From: Sycobia sp. Sy_11
Taxonomy: Eukaryota; Arthropoda; Insecta; Hymenoptera; Epichrysomallidae
Reading direction: 5' to 3'
NCBI GenBank assembly: GCA_018907035.1
Contig: JACCIC010000029.1
Span: 2,390,001 to 2,454,000, forward strand
Length of the DNA stretch: 64,000 nt
The position numbers and the translations under genes are program-made. Position 1 is the stretch's first letter; every line of letters begins with the position of its first letter. The notes beneath the pieces are model-generated. The model had not been told where the DNA came from. It was given only the letters and a program-made list of their open reading frames with translations, and searched no databases. Positions 1-10,220 of this stretch are shown piece after piece.

Positions 1-354
1 GGTCAGACACGTTGAAGGACTATGAGATCGCCCTGACAACCTCTACAGTAATTTCTACGTCGGTTATGTCAAGTTTGTCGAGTTTTATGGTAGTGTGCTC
101 TGTACGTCCGATCTGCGCACGAAGTATGCGCTCTACTACCCCGACGTCGATTTCAACGCGACTATTTTTGGATGACAAGGTTTTGAATCGGAAATGCTCC
201 GTGTCCTAGATCATTCGAGCTACGGCTCCTTCGCCGATGTATCGCTCTGTGTCCACAGTAAAATGTACGCTTGCCCCGTACAGGTATTTAGAGTAATCTA
301 GCGCGCGGTATAGGTGCATGAAATCCCTCGCGCTGAGCGACTCGACGATTTTAC
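1..354 (-). other. Unidentified sequence joined to the truncated RT
   Basis: The minus strand reads through short open stretches but does not continue the RT: no YVDD or YLDD box and no RNase H follow the part at 355-600. This suggests a deletion or recombination joint near position 355. I could not assign the peptide to a family. It may be another part of the same element or a different one. Confidence 0.3.
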
Positions 355-1237
355 CTACTGGTAAAAGAAGATGAAGGCACGTTTCATTCCTCCAAGCGCG
401 CTATTGATGTATCGCTCAAATGTTTGACCGGCGTTACGAAGCCCGAAAGTCATAACATTGTGTTATCACACCGAAGGGTGTAATTACCGCTGTGTTTTCT
501 CTGTCCTCGTCCGCGAGCAGAATCTGGTGTTATGCCGCGTGCAAGATTAATTTTGTGAAGATTTTCTTCCCGATTAACAAGTTGGGGAAATTCTATATGT
601 GTTATATAGGGTATCTGTCCGCGACGGTTACACTATTAAGGTGGCGATAGTCGCCGCAAATATGCCATTCGCCGTCCTTTTTGGGGATGAGGTGAATTGG
701 GCTCATCCACGGACTTTCACTTGGCCTTACGATGCCTTGCGCGAGCATCTCCTGGAATTGCAGCTTTGCTGCCCGAAGCTTCTCGGGGGATAGTCTGCGC
801 GCGCGTTGGCTGACGGGTAGGCCGGTAGTCTGGATGTAGTGGAACACGCCGTGGTCACGTTTGGTGGTCGCCTGCTCGATTCCCGTAACTTTAGGAATTT
901 TCGCGGTTATGTCTGCGTATGTGTGAGAGGGTTCTACCCTGTGTAGTGTGAAATTGGCGACTACGCGTGCTATGTAACGTACTACGGTACCCGACGACTT
1001 GTGCGACAGGGTACGCACCTTAAGGTCAGGAACGAGGTGGTACTTCTTCAGGAAGTCGTTTCCTATAATAGGTCTTCCTACTTTCGTAACAACGAAATTC
1101 CATGGCGTGATGTCTCCGAACTCGAGGTCGATATCGATTCTTATGATACCGTAGGTTTCGATCACGGACCCGTTGGCTGCGTATAGTTTACATGCTTTGA
1201 CGCTCGCGGGCGTCGTGTTATCTCTCGGCACCACCAA
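355..1237 (-). pseudogene. Gypsy pol relic: protease C-terminus and reverse transcriptase N-half
   Basis: The stretch at 602-1237 encodes a retropepsin tail (residues GRPIIGNDFLKKYHLVPD are typical of the segment after the flap). Next comes the linker entering RT (LPVSQRARRLSPEKLRAAK) and the RT fingers motif (HLIPKKDGEWHICGDYR, LNSVTVADRYPI). Weak continuation in other frames at 355-600 shows the ADEDREKTAVITPFG-like segment, so at least two frameshifts are present. In a working element this polyprotein would mature the particle and copy the RNA. The catalytic YxDD segment is not present. Loss of function is certain and the family call is secure. Confidence 0.8.
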
Positions 1238-1534
1238 AACCTCTATTCCTGAGTCAATCAGGAATGTTCTCCTTGTGATTCCATCTCTTACGTGGAGACC
1301 CGACGAAAAGGATAGTGCTGGGCGCGTCCCAGGCTCAGCGCTGCTTACTCGTTTCCTGAGTCTGTATTTTTGTCGGCGTATTCGCCATACCGCTTACATC
1401 CTTCTGTGCACGAACGCGCTTGGCTTCCATAGCTGTAGTGCGCGCCGCACAACCCATCGCGTACTCGCATTTTCTTTTTATCTTTCTTTTGCGTTGGCGT
1501 AGGGCTCCTTTCTCGCGTGCGGCTTTGCCTAGCG

Positions 1535-1984
1535 TTACTGCGTCTGTGCGCGTGTACCTGGGTTTGACGCACTGCGTCTACCGGTGCTGCCGCTCCTACT
1601 TGGACCTGAGCGTTTGCTAAAGCTCGGACTGTTCGTGCGTGACCGGCGGTCTTCTCTATTTCTGGCTTTTATTTCGCGCTCGAGTACTTCGATTTTCTCG
1701 AACATGCGTTCGAGTTCGTGGATTATATTGCGGTTTTGTTTCGCGTCTCTCGTCGCGAAGAGGTCGATCTCGTCACATTTTTGTGCGATTTCGTAGATGC
1801 GTTCCGCGTGTTCGGAACCTACTTCGTTCGCGACCTTCGTAAGCTGCATCTGTATTTGTACAGATATCCTTGTGCGCCAGAATCTCATTATTGTGTCGCG
1901 GTGGATCTGGTCCCCGGCCAGCCTAATCATTTCCGTGAGAATCTCGCTCGGTTTCCGATCCGTGATCGTCGTCTCGCGGAACAT
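1535..1984 (-). pseudogene. Gypsy gag (capsid-like) relic
   Basis: About 149 codons are open on the minus strand. The segment KPSEILTEMIRLAGD followed by a run of basic and polar residues resembles the gag C-terminal capsid region of insect Gypsy elements. It has the 'lose/keep most of the helices then an Arg/Ser-rich tail' layout, and the tail (residues about 110-149) is rich in R, S and G. No CCHC knuckle is visible. It lies directly upstream, in minus orientation, of the protease/RT relic, as expected for gag before pol. Confidence 0.68.
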
Positions 1985-1999
1985 ACTTTCTATGCGTTT

Positions 2000-2664
2000 C
2001 TCGAAGAGTAACGCGCTGTTATCTCTCTTTTGAGGGCGTGATACTGATTTTCCTGAGGAAGAGTTTGTAGGCAGTCGAACAGGGTGTCCACGACCTCCGG
2101 TCCGATATGGGTAATCAAGGAATCGAATTTTTCGGCCTCATCGACTATCCTGAAGATCTGAAGCATGCGCTCGAACGATTAGAACCATCCCTCGCAATCG
2201 GATGTTTTGATACGCGGGAACCTGAAATTGCGTGGGCGTTGGTTCGACTGCAGTAAATTCGCGAACGCCGGCGAGTTCTCTTCTCACGGGAGCACGGGCT
2301 CAGCTAGGCTCTGTTCACGTACTCGTTCGCGGTTATTCGCATCGCGTGCTCCGTCGGTGCCTCGTACTGTCGTCTCGCGAATACGTTCATTGAAGTCAGC
2401 AATGTTCGCGCGCAACGCAGCGTTCTAGCGCTCCAGCACCTCAAACCGCTTGTTCATCGTGTTCATCAACTCCAGCATTTCGCGCGTGTCGCGGTTGCCG
2501 TCATTTTTCTTCCTACGTGATGAATGCATTGTTATGCTTCGCAATGGCGTTGTATAGCACCTAAAAGCGATTCCGTTACGCGTCTTGCCGACTTCAACTA
2601 ACTCGTCTGAATCTGCGGTTTGGTCGGCGCGGTGTCCGCTCTCGGTTTTTCCGCTGATGCTCAA
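2000..2664 (-). pseudogene. Probable N-terminal gag remnant
   Basis: The minus frame at 2425-2664 has a Glu/Arg-rich segment ending in MNTMNKRFEVLER, plausible as the coiled start of gag. Between 2000 and 2420 the reading frame is lost. The assignment rests on position (upstream of the capsid relic) and composition only. It could instead be 5' untranslated sequence. Confidence 0.4.
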
Positions 2665-3960
2665 AGAGCCCGGTTTACAATTGCCTTCGGTATACGCAGA
2701 CTTTTGTGCTTACCGGAGTATGGCCACTTCTCTAATTGCTTGTGTGTCATGCGCGCAGCTAAGGCAAGGAGAAAGAACGGTATTCTTATTCACAGGTGGC
2801 AAGGTTGTGAGGTCCACGGCACCCGCAAGTGGGGTTCGTTGGTGCGCTGTAGCATCTACAAGCTTGTGCCGACGGGCACGTTGACTCGTCTTATGGGCTC
2901 AGTTGCAGCAGCCAATGACGCCAATCGCCTGATAGCTCGATTCCCTCACCTTCCTCAGCAACCTGAGGGTTACCCGGAGGCGCTTTTACTTATTAAGTGT
3001 ACCACCTTGTGCTGAATACCGTGGGCCTTCTTTTCTTTTGCACGGAAAGGTAATTGCTCATGCAGCGTTACTTTTCTTGCAGATCGCATGGGCGCCCGGC
3101 GCCCCCTCGCGCCGATGTATGGTTCGCTAGGTTTGTGCCGACGTCGTACCCGCGTGCTAATCTTATAACAGATGATGAACTATTTCTTGCTATGTCGGTA
3201 AGCTCGTGTTTACTAGATACGGGGTGCGGCCCCCGGAGACCTGTGTAGCGTGCCCCGTTAAACTATTATTCTGCCTGGTTGCGCGATCGATGGCTATGCG
3301 GACGCGTACACGGCGTGCGTACGAGAGGAATACACAACTGCCGAGCACCTTCCTTTTGGTATCGAAAACCGGAATTTGCCTATCGACTTCGGCCACCGCT
3401 CGTGCTAGACTGCGCTGGACGCTCTATATGTATCGGGTGTCGTCGGCGCTGGTAGGGCAGTTTCCGATTTATGGTGTCGCGATCACTTGTGCGCACGCTC
3501 GGGCGCTTCGCGGAATACTTCTCAAACCTCGCGGAGCTCGCATAAAATTCCTTGTTCGCGAAATTCGCGCGCTTTCCGGAACGTAAAAGAAAACGCGAAG
3601 AGAAAAAGAAAAAATTTCACGGCGCGGCGGTATATGTAAGCATGCTACTACTTCGCGGAAAAAGAGCCTAGCTAAGCACAACACTTGCATGAATTTCAGC
3701 CATCGTGACTGCCACTTGCTGCTCTGCCGATTTTTGCGGCGCGCTATGCGTCTGGACGCTACGCCCGCTGCTGATTATGCTTCTCGCCGATGCCGCTGCT
3801 CTGCTTGTTGCGGCGGCGTCTCTGCGTCTACCGTGTCTGTTGCCGTAGCTGCTGCTTGGTTGAGCGGCTGTGCGTCCGTGTGATGCGCCCCACAGCCGTC
3901 CGTGCGTAGTTAAGAGGACCGCTGGCCGAGCTTGCTGCGTGTTGTGGTACGAAATTCTAC
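2665..3960. other. GC-richer leader or LTR-like flank of Gypsy-1, no gene recognised
   Basis: Both strands contain chance open frames, for example plus 2620-3015, but none resembles a known protein or shows a coherent motif. The abrupt drop to AT-rich DNA near 3960 suggests the element edge. A short direct or inverted terminus could not be defined by eye. Confidence 0.35.
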
Positions 3961-4679
3961 AGCTTGATCTAGCGAATAATAATAAATATTAAATAAACCT
4001 AATAAATATTTAATATAAATACAAAAATTAATCAAAATTTCTGGTTTACTTACAAAATAAGTTCAAGATCATATGTTAATAAAATATTATTAGAGGCCTA
4101 CGATGGCTCGATCGCTAGAAAGAAGGACTACTAACTTCGGATCACCGCTGTAATAATATACATGTGCTTTTGTTTACAAACATATCGTTAGATCTCCGTC
4201 ACTAATTAGCACCGATGTTAGGAAATATAAATAAAGCGACGTTAAATAACATAAAAAAAATAAAAAAAATATTATTACACCAGATGAAAAAGTTAATGAA
4301 AAGTTAATTATAGAATTGAATTCCAAAATACAGAAACCAATATCAATTTATGATGCAGTTGGAAAAGATATTTAAGATCACATGCGAATATAAAATTACT
4401 GTAGGATGAACAAGGTTGTTCATATAAATATAAAAAATTGAACACTTTTTATGCTTTTTATGCAAAATAAACTTTGCTCTTTATTTTTTGCCATTATATT
4501 GAATATTATGCATTAAAAATATTGTTCCACATATGATACTATTTTAGTCTTTGATGATGTGACATTCGTCTAGATATAACATCATTCAAAATTATTGAAA
4601 CCAATAATTTATGATGGGTTTACAAAAGAAATTTCAGATAACACGGAATAAAACATACTTCAAAAGATGAGCAATATTG

Positions 4680-4680
<1 letters not shown>
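3961..4680. other. AT-rich spacer
   Basis: Strongly AT-rich, with poly-A and poly-T runs and no open frame of interest. Nothing recognisable was seen. Confidence 0.6.

Positions 4681-4681
<1 letters not shown>

Positions 4682-4719
<38 letters not shown>
4682..4719. repeat. (TA)n microsatellite
   Basis: An uninterrupted TA run of about 19 units. Confidence 0.95.
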
Positions 4720-4720
<1 letters not shown>

Positions 4721-4875
4721 TAGCAGCCACAACCGATTTCATAAGCAATTCAATAATATCTAAGTAAAAAGTAGTCTATATATAAAAATCTATATTTACT
4801 ATAAATAATTCATCGTAATTTACCTATCGTCGCTTCTGTATATACAGTATGTATATATAGAATGTACAACCGTAT

Positions 4876-5050
4876 TTAATACACACATATATGCATATTA
4901 CATACGTCTTCTATGAGGAAAATTGTACTTTCGAGTTCGAGCGGTAAAAATAGTTGCCTAAGTGTCTGGAGACGATTTTTATAGAGAGTATCATGTTCGG
5001 AATATAGAAAATGTTTCGGGACGACTGCTATATAGAGTTTTGAAAACAAA
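4876..5050 (-). repeat. Short reversed block of the 60-bp repeat
   Basis: In reverse complement this block shows about two diverged units (CAGTCGTCCCGAAACATTTT, then TCCGAACATGATAC) followed by a TGTGTGTAT tail. That tail resembles the one found at the loop side of the main arms. It stands head to head with the array that starts near 5060. Confidence 0.55.
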
Positions 5051-5059
5051 TTTTGATTT

Positions 5060-5770
5060 GAAAACGAATCTCTTCGTAGAAGTCTCTTAAAGAAGTCGTA
5101 CCAAAACATTCCGACATCGCATTCGAACGTCCCAACATGAATCTCCCCATAGAAGTCGTCCCGTCATACACAGACATCCTCTTCTATCGTCCGAACATAA
5201 AATTTCCCATAGAAGTTGTCCCCACATACCTGAACATCGTTTTCTACCAACTAAACACTATATTCCCCGTAGAAGTCGTCTCATCATACTTAGATATCAT
5301 CTTCTACCATCCGAAGACGAAATTCCCCGTCGAAATCGTTCTAAAACTCCTGGAAATCACATTCTATCAGCTGAACACGAAACTCCTCGTAGAAGCTGTC
5401 CCGACGTATCTAAACATAGTTTCCGACCAACTAAACACGATAGTTCGAGTAGAACTAGTCCCCAGAAAGCTAGCATCTCTTCCTAACGACTAAACACAAT
5501 ACTCCCCGAAGAAGTCGTTCGGAAAGACCTAAATATAGTATTTTACCGTCCGAACACGAATCTTCCCATACAAGTCGATTGCCTCATACTTGGTCGTCGG
5601 TTTCTATCACCTAAATACCATATTCTCGATAGAAATCTACCAGAGACAGCTCAACATGACATTCTATCATCCGAACACACAAATACCTATAGAAATCATC
5701 ATCAGGTAACGGAATATCGTAATCCACTGCCCGTATACACCAATACAATATTTTTCAGTAGAAACCGTAT
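5060..5770 (+). repeat. 60-bp tandem repeat array, about 11 units, forward arm
   Basis: The anchor GAAGTCGTC recurs every 60 bases at 5152, 5212 (GAAGTTGTC) and 5272, with diverged copies onward to about 5750. Units are of two kinds that largely alternate: A with TCCGAACA and B with ACTAAACA at the same place. The true period is therefore close to 120 bp for much of the array. Because 60 is a multiple of three, one frame stays open for 118 codons (5137-5493). That frame is a by-product of the period, not evidence of a protein. Confidence 0.88.
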
Positions 5771-5775
5771 TTAAA

Positions 5776-5778
<3 letters not shown>

Positions 5779-5837
<59 letters not shown>

Positions 5838-5884
5838 TATCATATCATATCATATTATATCATATCATATCATATCATATCATA
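5779..5884 (+). repeat. (TA)n followed by (CATAT)n microsatellite
   Basis: A TA run to about 5835 passes into repeated CATAT pentamers to about 5884. It lies at the loop edge of the foldback arm. Confidence 0.93.
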
Positions 5885-6188
5885 CTAATTTATAAAGACA
5901 AAGCGTGTTTTTATTTGTACACGATAATCGAAAAAACTACTGAACCGATTGTTCTGAAATATAGATTCTATATTATCTTGGGAAGGACATAGGGTATGTT
6001 TTTTATTGAAAATAATTTTACTTTCATCAATAAATTAAGTTAATAGTTTTAAAAATCAGTTCCGCTATCGGACACTAGATAGCGTCTTGAATCACGAACA
6101 TCAACTCAAAGTAGTCCGCTTAAAGTATTAATCCAGACCAACTCAAACGAATGTTAATATTCAACTTTGGGATTCGTATCCTAAAGAA

Positions 6189-6470
6189 GTTAATAAATAT
6201 TTTTTTATTGGTCTTACAGTCCAATCAATTCAATCTAAAAATAAAATAAAAATAAAAATAAAAAATAAAAATTATAATGACAGTCATTATAATTTTAATT
6301 TAATTTTTAATTTAATTTTTATTTTTAATTTTTATTTTATTTTTTATTTATTTTTATTTTTTATTTTTATTTTTATTTTATATTTAGATTGAATTGATTA
6401 GACTGTAAGATCAATAAAAAAATATTTATTAATTTGTATATAGGCAGTCAACAAAAGTACAATTCAATTG
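6189..6470. mobile_element. 282-bp palindromic Penelope-family derivative with 10-bp target duplication
   Basis: Positions 6190-6433 form a near-perfect palindrome centred on 6282 (TTATAATGAC-A-GTCATTATAA). Each arm ends with the segment ATTGGTCTTACAGTCCAATC or its complement. The right end continues GCAGTCAACAAAAGTACAAT. Both the arm and this tail also terminate the PLE at 35437-36538. The element is bounded by the exact direct repeat TCCTAAAGAA at 6179-6188 and 6471-6480. It has no coding capacity, so it would need proteins supplied in trans. Confidence 0.82.
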
Positions 6471-7029
6471 TCCTAAAGAAATTGTGACGTTAGTCGGTAT
6501 TAACTTTTTTGTTTTCAGGTTAATCTGACACAACTCTCCCACCTTATGGATATCTTTTGATTTTTTTTTAATTTTATTTTCTCTTACGTAAGAAAGTCTG
6601 TCTCTTCCTCTCTGTCTTTCTGTCTTCTTCTCTTATGAAATGATTTTGTATGCCAAATCATACTGAATATAGTTTGTGACGACAAATTATGTTTTTGTTT
6701 TTATAAATTATATTAACTTCAAAATTGGGACAAGAGAGTGTTTTTTTAGTTTGAACAAAAGAAATTATTGCAAAATAGGGTTCTTCATTAACAACCTCGA
6801 AACTATGTATATATTAATAAAATATATCGGCACTTCCGTATAAAAAGTCAATATCCATCGTCCGCTTAGAAAATATGCTATTAACCATACCATTTTGCTT
6901 GAATATCAGTTGGCATCACTACGAAAATATTCACAGTATTTAATTGAAAGAACGAAAACAGATGGAATATGTAATATAGATTGTACGTATATCGTATTGT
7001 ACATATTATATATACACATTTCAAATACT

Positions 7030-7572
7030 TTTTCTACTGAGAAATATTGTATTGGCGTGTACGGGAGGTTGATTACGATATCCTGTTGCTTCAAGACGAT
7101 TTATAGAGCCAGTTGTGTGTTCGGATAATAGAATGCGATGTCCAGGTATCTTTGAGCGATTTCTATATTAATTGGGAATATTGTATTAAGTTGATAGAAA
7201 ACCACGTCTAGGTATGAGGAAATTAAGTTCTATGCGAAGATTCGTATTGAAACGGTACTCTTTCCGAACGACTTCGACGGGGAGTATTCGGGGAGTTTCA
7301 TGTTCGGACGGTCGAAGATGATACCCAGGTATGACGAGACGTCTTCTATGGGTAGTATCGTATTTAGTTGGTAGAAAACGATGTTTAGGTATGTCGGATC
7401 AAATTCTACGAGGAGTTTCGTGTTCGGATAACAGAATCCGATTTCCAGATGATTTTGAACGACATTTACGGGAAGTGTCGTGTATAGTTGGTGGGAAACA
7501 AAATGCAGGTATGTCAGTACGATTTCTATGAAGCGATTCGTATTATATTCTATCATTTGAACACCGTTCTCT
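7030..7572 (-). repeat. 60-bp tandem repeat array, about 9 units, reverse arm
   Basis: The anchor GGTATG or a close variant recurs at 60-base steps (about 7328, 7388, 7448, 7508), and unit types A and B alternate as in the forward arm. A 117-codon minus frame (7230-7583) is kept open by the period. Its outer end lies next to the deleted LINE that begins near 7573. Confidence 0.87.
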
Positions 7573-8100
7573 AGGGGCTGCATGACAGTGAAGGCTTAAG
7601 CCGGAGGCGTAAGAAGGAGCGCTTGGTGGATGTACTAGATCCTTTTTTTGTATCTGTACAACACTGAGTGTTCCGTATCCTTCTATGGCTCTCGAGTACT
7701 TGAATCGGGAATTCGGATCCCTATAAACGGGCCCTCCAAAATATTCGATGGGAGGATCCCTAAAACGGGCTATCCTGAGAATAGTTGGACGATACTGAGA
7801 GTGTATGGATGTGACAGTCAGGGAGGAGGGTAAGGCTCCTCGGTTAACCAAGAAGCAGCCTGCGGCTGAGAAAATGGCGACTCACGGTCTGTTAATTCGC
7901 CCCTATTCCAAAGTGCTAGATACCATGCTGAAGGACGAATGGCACAAAGTAAAGTCGCAAATGGTTCATTCGGGAAACCAGGCCGAATCTTGTCGTATTG
8001 TAGGCCTTACCCGGTAGTGCAGCCCATGCCGAGTGGACTTTATATATCCGCAATACTCGTGGGAACAGAATGAACAAATCTGGAAACACGGAGATGGAAG

Positions 8101-9051
8101 TAGAGGGGGAGCATGAGATGGAAGAAAGTCGAGCTTTGATACCGACAGAAGCCATCTCGGAGGCACTGAGACCTATTTAGGCCACAGAACAGGGGGAGAC
8201 AAGTGCACATGAAGGCGCGGGCATGAACCGGAACCTGAGTGGAGCACAGAGAAGGAAACTTCTAAAACAAAAAGCCATGGCGGAGGGTCTACCTGTTCCT
8301 CGATCGGGGGCGGGAAGAAGGCGGAGGCAGGCGGAGAAGAGACGGGTACTAACTGAACTGACTGCGTCGGCCTCAGTTACTCCAGCTACTGATTAGGGAA
8401 AAAGGGGGCCCTCAACCAGCCTTGGGTCTACAGAGTAGAGGCTTAAGAAACCGCTCAAAAGACGCAAGGAGGGTACGTACGCAGGGGCAGCATCTCATCT
8501 ACCTAGAGTGACACTTATGTGAGGTGAATACCTCGGTGCGGAAATGCCTGCAGAAACCAGCTCCTTATTGAAAAAATGGGTTACTCGAATGATCTGCGGA
8601 ATCGACATTGACGATTTCGCACCCAGATTTAAAGAATCCTTTTCCAGAAGGGGAACAGTGGTTTGTGTCTGCGAGGACAAAGACTCTGAGACCTGGCGAA
8701 GAGGATACAGATGGTCCAAAGACCTTCTTGGCAGCAAGATCTGCGGATGGGCACAAAGGATCATCAAACTAAATAAACGTGAAGCAAAGCAAATCCTGGA
8801 ATTTACAACAGGACACAGCAACTTACGGTGTTATACACACAAGATCAGAGGAAACAGTAACCTCTGCAGATGGTGTGGGAAGGAGGAGGAAATTCATGCA
8901 TTTCTTGTGCACGTGCCCTAATTTAACGGGATGTCGTTTAAAGTGGTTGGGAGAAGATAACCTCGATTACGAGAGTTTCTCCAACGTGGATGCACTCAGT
9001 CTTTTGGCTTATTGCAGAGAACTGAATGTGACGGAAACCATGGAAGATTAA
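8101..9051 (+). pseudogene. Gag-like (DUF4780-type) region fused to LINE RT C-terminal tail
   Basis: The first part includes LSGAQRRKLLKQKAMAEGLP, a basic RRRRQAEKRR run, GTYAGAASHLPRVTL and FAPRFKESFSRRGTVVCVCE. This resembles the DUF4780-type gag-like proteins of insect LINEs. From about 8745 the same frame changes character to LNKREAKQILEFTTGHSNLR, then CRWCGKEEEIHAF. That is the H/C-rich tail found at the end of many insect LINE RT proteins. A one-base shift near 8905 separates HAFL from CTCPNLTGCRLKWLG in the next frame, which stops at 9051. There are also stops at about 8178 and 8393. The DUF4780 identity is a recollection, not a search result. Confidence 0.6.
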
Positions 9052-9240
9052 TCAGAGGGAAAGGAATACAATGGCGGTAGCTAAGTGTTCCTGAGCATCT
9101 ATGTGCAGCCTGATATGGTTAGTGGGTTTAGTAGGTATGAATCCTGCATACCCTGGAGGCTCCAGCGGTAGTCACAGTTGGCGAGAGCCACTGGCTATCG
9201 AACAATGGCGGATGAACTTCCCACTATCCTACGTAAACTA

Positions 9241-9264
9241 TATTTACATATATATACATACATA

Positions 9265-9326
<62 letters not shown>
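9241..9326 (+). repeat. (TA)n / (TACA)n microsatellite, probable LINE tail
   Basis: An imperfect TA-rich run directly after the LINE 3' sequence. A simple-repeat tail is common for several LINE clades. Confidence 0.85.
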
Positions 9327-9328
<2 letters not shown>

Positions 9329-10220
9329 GATGACGTCGAAAAATTTTTAATTTAGGTTTGGTTTATCTTACCAAATTTTCTTCGTGCACAAAAAGCTGAT
9401 AAACTTCACTTACTCACCTAAGTAAACTCGGAGGCGGTCCCGCTGGCCTGGCAAAGACAAATTGTTTGGGAAAGGGGGGCAAGAAATCACGCGCGAAATT
9501 TATTTTATTATTACAACAATTTATTTCTAATATAACTTTTTCTCCTGACCCTTCACACGCACTCTCGCACGATACGCTCTCATGCTACTCCGGTCCACGT
9601 ATCTGGCACGTTCCGATCATGACCCGCGCCCCGGCGCGCTCGCAAAAAAAAATTAATATAACACAGGGGGAAAGGAAGGAAGGAAGGAAGGAAGCGAACT
9701 CTGGTCGCCGTGCACACGCGGTATCACGCCGATTTGTCCGCAGAGCTCGTCGCCGGGCGATGGCTATTCACGACGTCGATTTCTGGGGCAGGTGTCGATG
9801 AAGGAGCTCTGGAAGGTAGTAGATGCGTCAGTCGAGCGGCCGCCGTCCACTTACTGGCCTGTGTCTCCTCGGGCGAGTTACGTAGTTCTTCGCCTTTGCC
9901 GAAGCCTGCCTCGCTTCGCGGCTCCTCTTTCCTTTCCTCTTCCTTGACTATACTCTTTTTTTCTACTTGATCTTCTTGCTGTCCTTCTCTCATCCAGCTC
10001 ACACCTTTATTCAAACTTTCTACTTCTGCCCTCGGACTTCAACAACAGAGACTTCTCTTCGGCTACTCTACGGAGTCCCTTCTCTTCGGACTGCTCACAG
10101 CGGACTCTCCTTTTCCTTTCTTTCGGCACCTCGTCTTGCTGTCTTTCTCTCTTCATTCAAGCACACTACTCTCCTCTGATGTACACGGACGTGCTGTACA
10201 TGGCCCTCGCACGCAACGAG
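9327..10220. other. Possible LTR or element leader, unidentified
   Basis: It begins TGTGATGACGTCG and is GC-richer than its surroundings. It contains a (GGAA)n run near 9673-9695 and pyrimidine-rich blocks, and falls back to AT-rich DNA near 10220. The TG start and length fit a solo LTR or leader, but no partner copy was seen in the window. Open frames on both strands are low complexity and unconvincing. Confidence 0.3.

Larger units (their letters stand above)
1..3960 (-). mobile_element. Degraded Ty3/Gypsy LTR retrotransposon fragment (Gypsy-1)
   Basis: Reading the minus strand from right to left gives gag-like, then protease-like, then reverse-transcriptase-like peptides, which is the Gypsy order. 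Frames are broken many times and the RT is cut off before its YxDD region at the left side, so the copy is truncated and dead. The interval is GC-richer than the AT-rich DNA that starts near 3960, which helps place its upstream edge. No LTR pair or primer-binding site could be defined. Integrase is absent from the window. Confidence 0.72.
4860..7590. mobile_element. Foldback-like element with arms made of 60-bp tandem repeats
   Basis: A forward array (about 5060-5770) and a reverse-complement array (about 7030-7572) of the same 60-bp repeat flank a loop. The similarity runs past the arrays into unique sequence at the loop edges: 5740-5788 pairs with 7007-7057, including the shared string AATATTGTATTGG on the minus arm. 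A third short reversed block sits at 4876-5050, head to head with the forward array. Drosophila FB elements have arms of this general design, with much shorter repeats. No transposase was seen, and ends and target duplication are undefined. An inverted duplication of a satellite is the alternative. Confidence 0.6.
7573..9330 (+). mobile_element. Internally deleted non-LTR retrotransposon (LINE)
   Basis: The plus strand carries a gag-like segment (about 8100-8740) and, directly after it, the extreme C-terminal zinc-binding tail of a LINE RT protein (about 8745-9051). It then has about 190 bp of 3' sequence ending in a (TA)n tail. Endonuclease and RT are missing altogether. The start near 7573 is inferred from the edge of the foldback array. 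This layout fits a short deletion derivative moved in trans by a full-length relative. Confidence 0.6.

Noticed and set aside
2620..3015. 131-codon plus ORF at the edge of Gypsy-1
   Set aside because: No recognised motif, opposite strand to the element, and the GC-richer sequence favours chance open frames.
5137..5493. 118-codon ORF of 20-residue repeats, possibly a repeat protein
   Set aside because: The 60-bp period is a multiple of three, so one frame stays open automatically. Units carry frame-neutral and frame-changing differences, and the inverted arm has an equivalent minus frame.
5060..5770. Regular 60-bp repeats considered as a CRISPR array
   Set aside because: Repeats diverge along their full length, with no conserved repeat/variable spacer division, and the context is an insect genome.
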